64,000 nucleotides of DNA, from positions 1,526,003 to 1,590,002 of the forward strand of contig PTEX01000015.1 of NCBI GenBank assembly GCA_003342815.1, read 5' to 3'. This document shows, piece by piece, positions 1 to 12,204 of this stretch (the first letter of the stretch is position 1; each line of letters begins with the position of its first letter). Made by a program: the position numbers and the translations under genes. The notes below the pieces were generated by a model. The model saw nothing but the letters and a program-made list of their open reading frames with translations. It ran no database searches and was not told the DNA's origin. The stretch comes from Eudromia elegans. Lineage: Eukaryota > Chordata > Aves > Tinamiformes > Tinamidae.

Positions 1-1391
1 TGTGTTTTTTTTCTTCTTAATATGAAAGAGTTAACTAGGCAGACAGGAGAGACAAACTCTTAGGCCTCCTTTTCGCCCCTCTAACACCCACTAGCTGACT
101 GGGAAGCAGTCCCTAAACACGTCATGATTTTTCAGACTGTTCTCTCCTTGTCTATCACAAATCCTGTAGAGCAAGAGAGCAGTTTCACCTTCATAAACCA
201 TCTATTCTTCTCGATGCAGAGTACAGAAAAGGCTACAGTTACTTCCAGGTATAGTGATGGTGGTTGCTGACACTGGACAACACTGAGGCACTTTAAAAAA
301 AGAGCTTAAAAGGCTATGAAGCCTCTGCAGGCTTTAATAAAGACGAGAGGCCACCGACTTTTAAGAAGGCTGCCCAGCCTCTGTTAAGTACTGCTTGTGA
401 GAACGACTGCAAAGGCAAATCCTTTATCAGCAGAGAAATCTGTGCAAACAGATGTCACCAGGAGTGATTTCCAAGAAGCATAGTACACACCTCTTGTCCA
501 AGTCAGGAATACCAATGACAGGGCAATGATCTTTCACATACGAAATGTCAATAAATGAAGCAGCAAACACACTGCTCACATACACTATGTTGACTTCTAA
601 CTATTGCATTTGCACATTATAAGAGTTTTCAGGTAGAAAAGAGCAACCTGTTGATTCACATGCCAATGATATAAACATTTCGCTGCTTCAGTAATTTCGA
701 ATCCAAAACGAACTGGAAGCTACATGGAATCTTCTTTTTCCTGTCACAAGTGGAGGAGAGGAGGAAAAATAAACAGGAAACTACAAATAATTCTAGCTCT
801 TCTGGTGTTTACACCTGGTTTTGGAGGAGATGAAAACACAAACTCCTGCTAGCATCCGTATCAATATATTCCCACTGGAATTTCAAGTGCTCAGCATTTC
901 TCCTAGTCAGTCTCTGCTGGCAACACCTATATACAGTATATATATGCCTTTGGTAACACAAGACAGCACACCTTGCCACTGTTGTTAGAAAGAGGGTGAC
1001 GAGAAGAAAGGTGTGCAGTCTCTGATACTGCTGCTAACTCTGGCGCTGCAGATACTACTGCTAACCTCTCTTTATAGTATGAGAATGTCCATGCTTGAGC
1101 AGCACAGCTCTCCAAGAGGCAGCAAGTCTGAGATGCAGCCGGTGTACATGGCATGCCACTCTGCCTAAGCAAGGCAGTGATACTGGGGTGTCTGCTCTGT
1201 ACGGCAGCCAAGCTCTGATAGTATGGCCACTGAAGGGTGTGCTTCTCATATACGTAAGTTTAATAATTTCTCCTTTTTAAAATAAGATTCTGGAGTAATG
1301 TCTAAGGTTTCTTTTGGACTATTTTGGTTTATTTGCTTGAAATCCCTGCAGCTGTTGTAATCCCTTATTGTGTTATATTAGGAAGGCATAT
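1..1391. other. AT-rich non-coding stretch
   Basis: No exon-like segment with convincing splice sites on either strand. A plus-strand open frame across 1095-1280 ends near a good donor-like site at 1254, but it has no convincing acceptor and its peptide is not recognisable. I see no repeat family here. Confidence 0.5.
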
Positions 1392-1677
1392 GAGAGAAGA
1401 GAAGAGAAGAGAAGAGAAGAGAAGAGAAGAGAAGAGAAGAGAAGAGAAGAGAAGAGAAGAGAAGAGAAGAGAAGAGAAGAGAAGAGANNNNNNNNNNNNN
1501 NNNNNNNNNNNNNNNNNNNNNNNNNNNNNNNNNNNNNNNNNNGAGAAGAGAAGAGAAGAGAAGAGAAGAGAAGAGAAGAGAAGAGAAGAGAAGAGAAGAG
1601 AAGAGAAGAGAAGAGAAGAGAAGAGAAGAGAAGAGAAAAGAAAAAAGAAAAAGAAAAGAAAAAAGAAAAAGAAAAGG
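1392..1677 (+). repeat. (GAGAA)n purine tract with assembly gap
   Basis: A pentanucleotide GAGAA array runs from about 1392, is interrupted by 55 unknown bases at 1488-1542, and resumes to about 1637. It then decays into two copies of an 18-base A-rich, G-spotted unit up to 1677. The plus strand is purine only over the whole visible tract. Every frame through it encodes Arg/Glu/Lys repeats, or Leu/Phe/Ser on the other strand, so the open frames that span it are artefacts. The true array length is unknown because the gap sits inside it. Confidence 0.97.
1488..1542. other. Assembly gap (55 N)
   Basis: Fifty-five consecutive undetermined bases inside the GAGAA array. The gap probably marks an unresolved repeat length, so coordinates to its right may be shifted relative to the real chromosome. 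Confidence 0.99.
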
Positions 1678-1679
1678 AG

Positions 1680-4258
1680 GTTCTTTCCATGTGCTCTGGA
1701 AATAAGTTCTGGCTAAGCTCTTTCTCTTCCTGTAAAATAATGACGGGATACTCAGCTCTGAAGCTCTGCCTCTGGGCTCTGATGTACTTAGGGCTCAACT
1801 TGTAGAGAGCCACATTCAGGAGAGCAGGTTGCTTTCCACCGACACCGAAAACACACAAGAGGAGTTCAGCAAAGGAAGCTGAGAAGGGGAGAAAAACAAA
1901 ACCAGAGCAGAAACGCTACAACATGGAAGTCTATGTTACTGCACAACTGCGACGACAGCTAGCTCTAGCTTTCAGTTTTAAAAGAACGCAGATACGCTGC
2001 GCTCTACATTATCTATGTAGTAGAGATTATTATAATTCTGCAGTACATGCCTTTTAATGCATATGTTTTAAAGAGAACTGAGTATTTTTATGGCAACATC
2101 TAAGTCACCTCTTCATGGAATGTAAGTACTTACATGGGAAAGATTTCTGATAATATGTTCTTTAATCCTGCAGACCAACCTACAGTAGGGTTCAGTGGCT
2201 GAAAGTTTAGATGAAAGTTTAAATTTGACAAAAGTCAGATTTTTAAAAAACGGTGATTTTTAACAATGGAAAAAAAAAAAAAACCCACACTAATTCACCC
2301 AAGGATGAAGGGTTTCTGTCACAGAAGCTTCACATCTAGCATCAAGGATACTTCAAGGCGACATCATCTGGCCAGATGATCAAGGCAGAGGAGTGCAGTA
2401 AAACCCACCTGGCCAAGTATCACAGCCCCTGAGAAGGCGGCAGGCCCGCACAGCGTTACGCTCCGGCTGGCCATGAAAGCAGCACTGTGTGAGCTCAGCA
2501 GCCCTTGATGAACTGCCTGTGGTTTTCTGCAAAATAGAAAGTTGCTGTTGTGCTCAGGGTGAGTGGGACCTCTGCCCTGAGCTCGGGATACAGCAAAGTT
2601 GCTCTATCTCATGCTGAATATTTGGGGCTCTGGGCCTCTATCCTCCTTGAAGAGGAGGTAAAATTTCCCAGCAAGTCACACGAGTCTCACACTCTGCCTA
2701 TGCCCTGGAGTCCTCTTCTGTCTGCTGGTAGCTGGTAGATCCTTCAGTGCATCTAAAGAGCCAGTTCCTGTAAGCAGCAAGAAGGAAACACAGAGCTGCC
2801 AGACCCCGTGGACCCCCAAATTCCAGCCTTTCACCTCCCACTAAGGGGCCTCTTTGGAGAGGAGTGACTACAGACTATGACTAACACCACAGGGGGAAAA
2901 AAAAAAAAAAAAATCGAAACGTGGAAACAGCTGCTCATTACGCTTTTGAGAATAAATAACAGGCTAATTTAATGCTGCATCATCCACTCCAGCTAAATCT
3001 TATAAACACTTCAAACAGCATTAAGTGAGTGCAAATGACAAACGGTAAACAATAACGGGCAGTCAACGCTGAGGTTTGACCTTTTTTCCTAACCATGAGG
3101 AATCATGCACACAGTAATGGTCACTTTACTAAAGCAGGGCAACATCAGATTTTGGTATGAAGCCTGATTCTCAGCTATTCAGAATACTACAGTACAGCCA
3201 AAAAATATTGGCTTTTGAAGAGCTTGGCTCTGCTTTAAATTGTTCTGGTGATAATTTCTTTCAATATCAGAAACCATTACGAAAAACTGTTTCATGCAGC
3301 CCAGAACTAAATACACCTGAACAGGGGCTGTCAGAGATAATAAATCGTATTTGATGAGAAAAACATGAGCTAGAGACTGCAGCCTAACAGGCAAAGCAAA
3401 AGTCGAAGGAAAAAAATCCACAGTTGGAATTCATTACATTTCCAATAAAATAAGTGAATACTCTAATTTGAAGTAAAACCAGTTTTAGGATAACCACTCT
3501 GTGCTCCTTTTTGTGACAAAGATGATGTGATAGAGTTGAGATTTAACTGAAATATTGGGAAAACTCAGGAACTTCAACTTCTACATAGTGAGACTGAAAA
3601 AGAAAAGAAAAACAAACTTGTGCAAATACATCAATCTCTGAATGGGGGCTATTAAGGAAGAGCTAAAACAGAGCCAGTTGTGTGTTCAGCAGAAACAGGA
3701 CTTGGCTACTTCATGTTCACAAAGTGCAGGTTTTCTACCAGTGCCAGCAGCAACAAATGGCAGCTCTGAGACATGAAGACAATCAGCATTTTAGCTGCAT
3801 AAAGAAACTGCAAAATTTAGCTCTGCAGGTAACTATTCACTGTGCAAAGGAGCTGCAGCAGCCTATCAGAGAGATAATCCTTAACAGTAATGCAACAGAA
3901 TCACAAACAATCCCCAGTACTGAACATTTCACTGTATGATAAGAGAGGAAGCATGTCAGGGCATGTTCAATCCACTGACTTTCCAAACAGAAACGTATTT
4001 CTCAACTTCAGTTTGCTCTCAGACCTGCAAAGCATGTGCACGTGCCAGCTCCAAGCCAAAGGCACAGGCATGACCGAAGGGAAAGGCCCAGCCACGTATC
4101 ATCAATCATCAAGCTCAATCATTTGTTATTGAAGTATTAAAATACAGAGAAAACAACTGTCATATGCTGAGAACTTCTACATATGCATTTGAAGTTTATA
4201 AAGTAATACAAAAAGGAGTGAGGATCAGGCATAATTTCTGAAAATACCACGTACTTAC
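1680..4258. other. Non-coding stretch with two poly-A tracts
   Basis: AT-rich single-copy sequence. It holds a run of 14 A at 2270-2283 and of 17 A at 2897-2913. Neither is preceded by a recognisable retroposon body. No supported exon. Confidence 0.5.
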
Positions 4259-4296
4259 GTTACAACAGCTCGTAAAGCAGGCCCGTCAGCTCTCTC
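4259..4296 (-). CDS. Low-confidence candidate exon, minus strand
   Basis: On the minus strand this 38-base segment has an acceptor after a pyrimidine-leaning tract (ending CATTGAG) and a donor GTAAGTAC that matches consensus well. Only one of three frames is open and gives ERADGPALRAVV. The other two frames hit stops, which is mildly favourable for that frame. The segment sits alone, with no phase-compatible neighbour I can defend within several kilobases, and I do not recognise the peptide. A chance pseudo-exon is at least as likely as a real microexon. Confidence 0.15.
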
Positions 4297-4299
4297 CTC

Positions 4300-6525
4300 A
4301 ATGTAAAATAAGTGGCACCTTCCACATTTACGCTATGTCAGTTCACCACAAGATCAATTTCAGAATGCGATTCCAATATACCAAAGATATCAACAATATG
4401 GACTCTACTTTTTATTTTCTTTAACACTGTGCCTGTGTGTGCTGCACTGAAAAACTCAAAATAGGTCAGTTAGATGGAAAGAGAATTCCGCTTCTGAAGA
4501 CTTCACTGCTTTTTACTTGGTTTTGACATAGACACTAGCCCATCTCTTCCTTCCAAATGCATGCTTGCATGATCCTCTCACCTCAAAACTGGTACTTCAG
4601 TTCACAGGACTATTTCTAAAGACCACTAGCAAGGCACCTTTATTATAACACTCATCAGTTATTTAGATTTTAGGAATTGCCTATCCCAGGTAATTAACAT
4701 CTTAAGACTTCACATTCTTTAAGCTTCCTGTTCATAACATAGTAACAAATACTATCACTTTAAGCCATTTACCTGGAAAGAAGGGGGAATCCTATTGACA
4801 ACCACTCAGTCAGGTCTTAAAATTATCCTTCCTCCAGTTCAAATTCTCGCCCAACACTGCAGCGAATACAGGCAGGATATGCAGCACACAAGGAGTAAAC
4901 GTCCTCTGAGAGAGCGTTTTGCTGGCAGCTCTAGCAGCAACAGAGCAAAGCGAGATGGGAGAAGATCTCCAAAATCATCTGGATGTGGAGTCACACATGG
5001 CGTTCAAGAGCTGTCGTTTCAACCACACGCCAACAGACAATCTGCAACAGCCGGCAGCGCACGCATGGAGCAGCGGAAAAGAAAGTCACCCAACCAACAC
5101 GCTACTCTCCCCTCTCCGCTCCCCCGCTCCTATGCTAGGGATATTATTTTATGAATTTAAAAACTACTGAATGAAAAGATTTTAGAAAGAATCTTTTAAT
5201 CAATCTACTACCACCAAAAAGTAGTCTTCTAAACCAGCTGTACTAAGATATGCAGAGCTAATTCTTCTTTTAAAAGTGATTTCTTACTCGGACATAGCAC
5301 TTTTCCCTTCTCCACTACTTATCTATTAATATGTCCCCAGTATTTTTCCAGAGATCCAACTTCAGGTGGAAAGCTGCATTCCCTCAAGCAGAGCAGAGGG
5401 ACAACGAAAGTTATCCCCAAGTCTGCTGACCCCAGGGGAGTTTTTAGCTCTGTGCAAGAACCCTCTTGCCTCTCATGTCAGTATTAGAAAGCCTTGGCCT
5501 ATCCCAAACAGTTAAAGGCTTAATTGGATTTAGCTGGATATAATTCTGACCTAATATTTGGACTTGGATTAAAGGCCAAGCAGTTTAAATTTATGCTAAT
5601 TGCCTGGATCTCTGGGCTAGATAAGTGTGCTCTGCCGAAGACCATTTCTCAAACTCTTCCAGAGGTCCAAGCTGATAGAGGGTAGAAAACCCCAATTACG
5701 AAGCAGCAGGTCTCAGCAGGAATTTGGGTACCAGTTGTTCAGAATTGGTGTTAGTTGCCTACTGATTTCCAGGTGGCTTTCAGGAGGTTCATATTGAAGT
5801 ATGAAGCCTTAATTAGCCTGGAACCTGCCTGATCTTGCTTTTAATATGTTATACCTGTAGCAGTGTAATGAAATCACCAAGAACTGAGATAATGTAGTTT
5901 ATCTTGTATAATATACATCTAAATGAATAAAACAAATAATAAAAATAGCAAGTACAGAGCATGACACTTTTCCTGTTCTGTATTTTAATGATGACTGGGG
6001 CCTCCAATAAACCCTATGGATCGCACTAAAAGGGCTGTCTCCTTCACCTAAACCGCACGTGTTTCAAGCAATAGAGGATGGCGATGGCTGCCAGGTGCTA
6101 TTGATCATCTGTAAGTCAACTGATCCCTTACCCTCAGCAAGCATCCCACAGACCTGGTCTGGTGAAATTATAACGTTCTTGCTTCAGAATCCAATCATCT
6201 CCCTACCCCTTTCAAATCTCTTTATATTCATTTTTTTTTTTCAAATGTGTATTATTTTGAAAACTCCATTTGCCCTCATCTCGGTAAGCTACTGAAGCTA
6301 ATTCCTTGGAGATATCTCACTTTTGATATCATTACATACACATAAAGATAAGATTTCTTATAAAGCATACTTCTCCTCCAGGCAGAATCCTGAAGGTATG
6401 ACTTCTGATCTCAGGGGAAAAAAAGAAACAGATAGGATTTATATAACTCTACTGTGTGCATGCTGTGCATGTCATGTAACAATAAATAATTCATTTTTTG
6501 ACCTTATGGAATACCTTTTACCCAT
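4300..6525. other. Non-coding single-copy stretch
   Basis: No gene or named repeat seen. The open frame around 4795-5154 lies in a locally GC-richer patch and lacks splice or start context. Confidence 0.45.
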
Positions 6526-6526
6526 G

Positions 6527-6640
6527 GATTTCAAAGAGCTTTTGCAGACATAGTATAGGTTTTATTATCTACCGTTTATAGATGTCAGGATGAACAGAGA
6601 AATAAAATGACCTATTGCAGGTCATTCAGTAAACCAGGCA
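6527..6640 (+). mobile_element. Ancient L2/MIR-like retroposon fragment
   Basis: The order of motifs follows the 3' part of the L2/MIR family. There is an AAAGAGCTTTTGCAGACAT block like the family's low-copy 'agcactttacatacat' segment. Then come TATTATC, a block like the family's 'ccattttacagatgagg', and an ACAGAGAAAT...TGACCTATTGCAGGTCA stretch like its 'cagagaggttaagtgacttgcccaaggtca'. The copy is strongly diverged, consistent with an old amniote insertion. The family assignment rests on pattern memory, not alignment. Confidence 0.5.
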
Positions 6641-9548
6641 TATTGAAGTGAGTAACATGAGGCATGCTGCCTTCTTACCCAGGTTTCAACTTACAGCAAT
6701 GCTGCAAAAAGAGTCAGGTACCCCCCTGAACTTCAACTACACCTTCTTCAACTACATACAAGACACCACAATGGACACAGAAGCGCCAGGCTCACCATAC
6801 ACTTGTGGAGGAAAAGGAGCAAACGCTACCAGCTCAGGCAGGAACGAGGCACCAGGATGCAGCAGTAGATCCCTTGAATCAGGGTTCTCCCAGGACAAGA
6901 GCACCGTGGGCACTAGCTCCATGGACATGACTGCGGAATGGTGATCAGTAAAGTGCCTCTATCCCTGAGAGAATTCCATGAGGAACATAGGAGATACCAA
7001 GGGGAATGTCAGCAGTAGTGTACTACTGCATGAAATCTAGAGAGAAAGGTATTTTTGCAGACTATTTTCTGATATGGATTTTGAGACACTTTGCAAACAG
7101 TCTAATCTGAAAATGATTTTAGGAAAATTGATTCTACTTTAAAAATTACTAAAAAGCCATATTATTATGACTAACTTTATTAAAACATTATTTTCTGATA
7201 GTACTCAAGCCTGTTAAAAATCCTATTAAATTTAAAAATACTCCTCAACATTTTTATCAGTTAAAAAGTGGTGTTTTCTCTGGTGTTAACAGAGGATTCC
7301 TCTTAGGTTCAGAGAAATATTTGAAACCAAAAATAAACGCTCAAAAAGCATCATACAGAAAGTCATTTGCTTGCAAACCAATATAGATACATAAAGACAA
7401 AACTATTTTTGAGAATATGCCACTGTGGGAAGAGGTTAGTTAATACCTCAGTAATAGTGCTTTGCATTAAATACTTAATCTCGCAGTTCTCTGAACTGTC
7501 TTACCTGACGTAAATCCAAGGCTCTCACCATGTCCTTAACCATAAAGATTATGTTTAAAAATGCTTCATTACAATAAGTTGCCCTTTACTTTTCAGGATG
7601 AAATCTTTATGCTCTCTCACACTGTTGAAGATTTAAAAGTACGTAACAGGCATAAAGAAATCTGTACCCTCCTAAACTGCCCTCTGAAGCAGAAGTGTGG
7701 CAAGATCCAAGGCTCACATATACCAAGGAAGATATTGAGGAAGTAAATATTGGTTTGTTTCTTTTCAAACCCTGAAGAAAGAACATGCAATAACTAGCTG
7801 CAGAGGAAAGCTTATTCTGTTAACATAACATGATATTTAAACAAAACAGGATTTATATTTTACAGAAAAAATAAATCATCACCACTAGCATAAAAGAGTA
7901 TTTCATAGAAGGTCAGTGCTTTAAAACCAGATTTTACACTGTCACTGAAACCTTTTTATATTACACAAAGTAAGCTGTAAAAGAAGGGGAAAAAATGCAA
8001 TCTATGCTCATGCCTTATCTGGACACTGTCAAAAAGTATCATCATGAAACACAGAACGGTCTTTGTCTGTGATATCAGAACGAAATGAAGTTGAGACACA
8101 CATCATACATTAAGAAAAGGCAGATTTGCAAGAATTTCCCTGGGATTAATTAAAGATAAATCATTCCAGAGCCCTCCCTCCTTCCCAGCCTCTCCACGTT
8201 AAACTTATTCCATTTAGGTAATGAATGCAAATCAGGCAGTGAGGTACACGCTATTTTCCAATCAAGTCACCCACAACAAAGCAGTCTGACGCTGTTTTTG
8301 TGAAGAGAATTTTTTAAGCTTTCAAAAAACCAAATCATTTTGAAGACTGCATGATACATCCCTTTGTGCAAACAGAGTCCTCCAGACAACAAAATCAAAT
8401 GTGCAGATGTCATCAAAATTTCCTGCACGGGATTCACAAGAAGCTGTCAAAAGTCTTGCTATTAATGCTCAACAGCAAAAACATTGTGATGTACTGAACA
8501 GAGTAAGCAATGCTTCTCGGTGGAGCTGGCTCTTTGATTCGCACAAAACTGGAGTATGAGCACCAAGGAGCAAGAGGAGCACGAGTGCCCAGGCTGGACG
8601 TCTCACGTCGCAAGGCACCGCACACGTCTCCCCATACCTTTTGGGCACTTAAGGCCCTTGTCTTTGTGTGTGTTGGTTTTTTTTTTTTCCCCGACTACTA
8701 CTTTCACCACCTGTGCTTAAGCAGATACTATGTAAATTATAATAATCTTATTAGCTCTAAGTGGTCACGTCTCCAAACATGGGAAGTGCTGCTGCTTTAG
8801 CCATGGAGCTTTCCCTAATCCGCACGCTAATATTGTTCCCGCTGCGCGCTGGGCTCGCCTGGCACGAGGGCGGCACAGGGATCTACGGCAACGCGGACCA
8901 CAAGGGACCTCGCTCCTGCTGCCCTCTCCTCTGCTCAGGACAGTATGAGTGAGCTCAGTATAAACCCCACTTCCAAAACAAGAGAAACACCTAACCCCAT
9001 TATTTTTTTCCATTTTAACCAGAATCCGCTCCACCACAAGCACTGTATGGACATATTGCGCGCTACAGCTCCCATGGTTTGATGTTCGAAGAGCAAATCT
9101 CTCTCGTAAGATCACACGCTTCAAGGAAGGAGATCTTCTGATTATACAGGAAGAAGCCTAGATTTAACAGTTGCTTTCCCAAAATAAAAATTTTTACACT
9201 AATAAAAACTTTAACACTAATTTTAGTGCTTTAAGTAGAAAAGGTCTGAATCCACACCTTGTCCTTTATTCCACTACCAAATCAATAGTACTCAGGAGGA
9301 AAAAAAAAGAAAAGGTTTTGACTTGTTTGTTTGTCCTAGCCAAAACTAAATCCAACCTTAATAAAACATTTTGCCTTCCTAAACAGATAAAAATCTAAAT
9401 AGCAAATTACCACTTTTATCCTTGAGTTACAGAACCCGTGCAGTTTTGTGTGCAGCACACAAGTAACATCTAGGTATTAATTCCTTTGCTGGGACTATGC
9501 AATGGCTTGATGGTATTTTCAAATCATTTGAATATTCCTACAACAACA
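6641..9548. other. Non-coding stretch; small GC-rich patch at 8820-8935
   Basis: Mostly AT-rich. A short CpG-containing patch at about 8820-8935 supports overlapping open frames on both strands, which I take as compositional. A minus-strand 30-base segment at 7505-7534 has a good donor but a poor acceptor and is not called. Confidence 0.45.
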
Positions 9549-9654
9549 GTTTACTTATACGAGCCAGATACAACTGGAATAGCAGCAACAGGGCTCCAGA
9601 GGCACACAGAGTTAAAACCTTAATTACCCCAGATCAGTGCTTGTATAAGTAAAC
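9549..9654. repeat. Inverted repeat with 16-base arms
   Basis: The left arm GTTTACTTATACGAGC at 9549-9564 and the right arm GCTTGTATAAGTAAAC at 9639-9654 are reverse complements with one mismatch, separated by 74 bases. The spacer contains a smaller imperfect palindrome near CCAGATACAACTGG. No target-site duplication or transposon terminus is evident. Confidence 0.85.
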
Positions 9655-9659
9655 AGCAT

Positions 9660-11640
9660 TTCAGTAGCAGAAATAATGGGAAAGACATAAATAAAATAAA
9701 CACCAGATCTGAAAAGAAGTTTGGAGTAAAAGAGCAAAAGTGTTGAATAAGAGACAAGTTTTACTTGTATCTGTACACAAGAGATATTCTAAAAATGATA
9801 GCTTTTATCAGTAATTTTTTCAAGGGAAAACTGCATTAGATAGTTAGGTAGCACTGAAAGGAAACTAAGCCTACTAATACTGCACACAGGAGTTTCACCT
9901 ACTTACACAAGCAGTGATAAGAACTTTTTGTGCAATTCATAATGGAAACCTTCGTACTTAGCTTTGAGTGCCAATAGAAGAGACGTTTTAACCATTTTAT
10001 TTCCAGCAATAATTAGAAAATATAATGATCTCTGTTATACTGTGGCAAGAAATAATGGTCAAAACTTGAGAGAGAAATGCAGGCATTGTATTTATTAAAG
10101 GTTTGATATATCCTTCAAATTGGTCAATGTGCTGTACATTTTATAGCAACACACAGGAGATTCAAGAAATAAACGTAATTGATAGAGAGTATTTCAGTTA
10201 CAGTGATACAAAGCACCAGTTGGTTTATTATTTACAAACCAGCAGGGCAAAGTACACATTATTTGGTCACAGAGAAACTCTGGGAATAATCCAATTACAT
10301 TTCAATACTTCTTTGCATATCAAAAAGAGAGAGGGAAAAAAAAAAAAAGGCAGATAGAGCATGAACAACATCTGCTCCATTCATTTCTCCATCTCTTCTA
10401 TGTATTGGGAGCACTCTTCCCTAACACGTTGCCTATACCTGGCGCTTTGCATCTCCAGAGTGCAGCACATCAGGGACCCAAAGGAGGTGCCTGTGAGGCC
10501 GAGAGCAGCAGCAACCATCCCTATTTGCAGACGGGAGCAGTCCCATCTCGTACAACCCCTGGCTGAGGCCACCACGCTGAATTCAGGCTTTGCGCTGCTG
10601 CCTTTACATGGAGATCACTCAACTGGGGCTTCAACCAGGTCTAGCAGGTGGCTGTGCTGGTCGGCACTTGGAGAGCAGCCAGTTCCTCCTTACTGTAATT
10701 TAGCAAATGGGAAAGTTTCAGGATCTTGTGTGATGAGATCAAACCCACATAGCAGCAGTCACTGAGCTGCTTTGGTGCTTTAAAGCTTTCGGCAGCAGCT
10801 CTTTGCTGCAGGTACGGACACGGCCAACACAAATGCAGCCGCCTCCAAGAAGAAACGCAAGTACACCCAGCAGTCTCCATGCAGTGCAAGCTTCAGCACG
10901 ATTTAAATAAATAAATAAATAAGCAAGCAGTCTTTAAAGACTCTTATTTCGTCCAAGGAAACAACTTTCAGTATCTTATTTATCTTGCTGCCACACACTT
11001 GCAATTTCTGCTCTCCATACGAGTCATTCACAAAGCTAAAGGGAAAACAAAAAGTTTGTGCTCCGTGGCTCCACCTCACACACCACGTGGCGCGTTACGG
11101 GCTGTGAGGCACCTCGAGCCACTCAGGAGCGGGAGGCCAAGTGGCCGCCGAGGCACCATCACAAGGCAGGTATCATCATGAGGCATTGCGTGCCGGTCGT
11201 CCCACTGCGTGCCCACACGCACGGCCCAAGAAGTGGGAAGAACATGGAGAAGCTCCGTGTTGAAGTCGTGCACTCAGGCGCCCCAGCTCCAGCTGGCGGC
11301 ACGGAAGGGGCTCGGGGGCCTCCAGATCCACCACGCTGTGCCAACAGCACAACGGGGCTGCTCAACTGTCAGCTTGACATTCACGGAACGAGCATTTTCA
11401 TCCTCTAAATCGCAAGACTCTCACCTCACCCGAGAAGCATTTCTCGGGCGCAACCAAAACCTAAACATGCCGAGGGGTCTCAAAGCCGCCACACCTCCTG
11501 TCCAAGTAATAACCCCAATTTATTTATGTAGTGATTTCATTTCTCTGTTTATGCATTGCAAGCTTAGAAATGAGATTGGAAAAATGGCTGCATCTCCAAC
11601 ACAAGAACTTAATGAGGTCCCCAGGTAGTTTAATTTTCCT
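9660..11640. other. Non-coding stretch; GC-richer between about 11060 and 11350
   Basis: Overlapping open frames on both strands at 11058-11628 coincide with raised GC content. I see no start context, splice pair or recognised domain. Nothing else is supported. Confidence 0.45.
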
Positions 11641-11641
11641 G

Positions 11642-11660
11642 TCTCTCTCTCTCTCTCTCT
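11642..11660 (+). repeat. (TC)n microsatellite
   Basis: A short uninterrupted TC dinucleotide run directly after a GT-rich splice-like context. No further structure. Confidence 0.95.
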
Positions 11661-11879
11661 GAAGGCACATTCTCCTCAGCCCTTTGCCACCAAAGCCCGA
11701 GCAGAGAGGCACAGCACTTTCCCCAAGTATTTAAAGCTTAGCAGAGGAAATACAGCATAGTCTGAATTTTGAAAAATCGCTCAGAAGGTTCAAACGATCT
11801 TTGTTTCTTTCTCCTCCGTTTAAAAACCAACACGGCAAGCTAGCCAGGAAATCATTAAGTCAAGGGCGAGAGCAGCAAA

Positions 11880-12200
11880 AGTTGGATGCTTTCTGCTAAA
11901 CTAATTGATGGTTGTGCAAAAATGAAACACGCAACTGCATATTCAAAACTTTCAAAGACGCCCTGTATTACAGTTACAGCGCTGCTTCCCCTCCGCGCCC
12001 GCTGTAATATGATCGTAATTGCCGTGAAAGGGCGAGAGACTGACTATATGTTAAATCCTGCCATCTGTAGGTGCTTTACACAGTTCCATTTGCTGCGGCA
12101 GGGTCAAAAGTTTACAGTATTTTCACTTGCTCATAGCCAATCACAGCAGTCTTTTTGCTATGTGTAATCTTTGACCCACTCTCAAAGCAATTTTTGTATT
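11880..12200. promoter_or_regulatory. Candidate enhancer-like motif cluster
   Basis: This stretch combines many recognisable binding-site cores: a TAATTGATGG homeodomain/PBX-like site near 11900, a C/EBP-like TTGTGCAA, a CATCTG E-box, and an inverted CCAAT (AGCCAATCAC) near 12135. It also has GGGTCAAAAG at 12101-12110 and its mirrored partner CTTTGACCC at 12169-12177 (nuclear-receptor-like half sites), then CATATG with TGATTACA. Such a mixture in otherwise plain DNA is typical of conserved developmental enhancers, but conservation cannot be seen from one sequence. Confidence 0.3.
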
Positions 12201-12204
12201 ACAC

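Noticed and set aside
1324-1858. Arg/Glu/Lys-rich or Leu/Phe/Ser-rich open frames
   Set aside because: Direct translation of the GAGAA microsatellite and the assembly gap.
7505-7534. Minus-strand 30-base segment reading DMVRALDLRQ before donor GTAAGAC
   Set aside because: The acceptor has almost no pyrimidine tract, and its length is within chance expectation.
7601-7642. Plus-strand 42-base segment reading DEIFMLSHTVEDLK
   Set aside because: Good acceptor but a weak GTACGT donor, and no partner exon.
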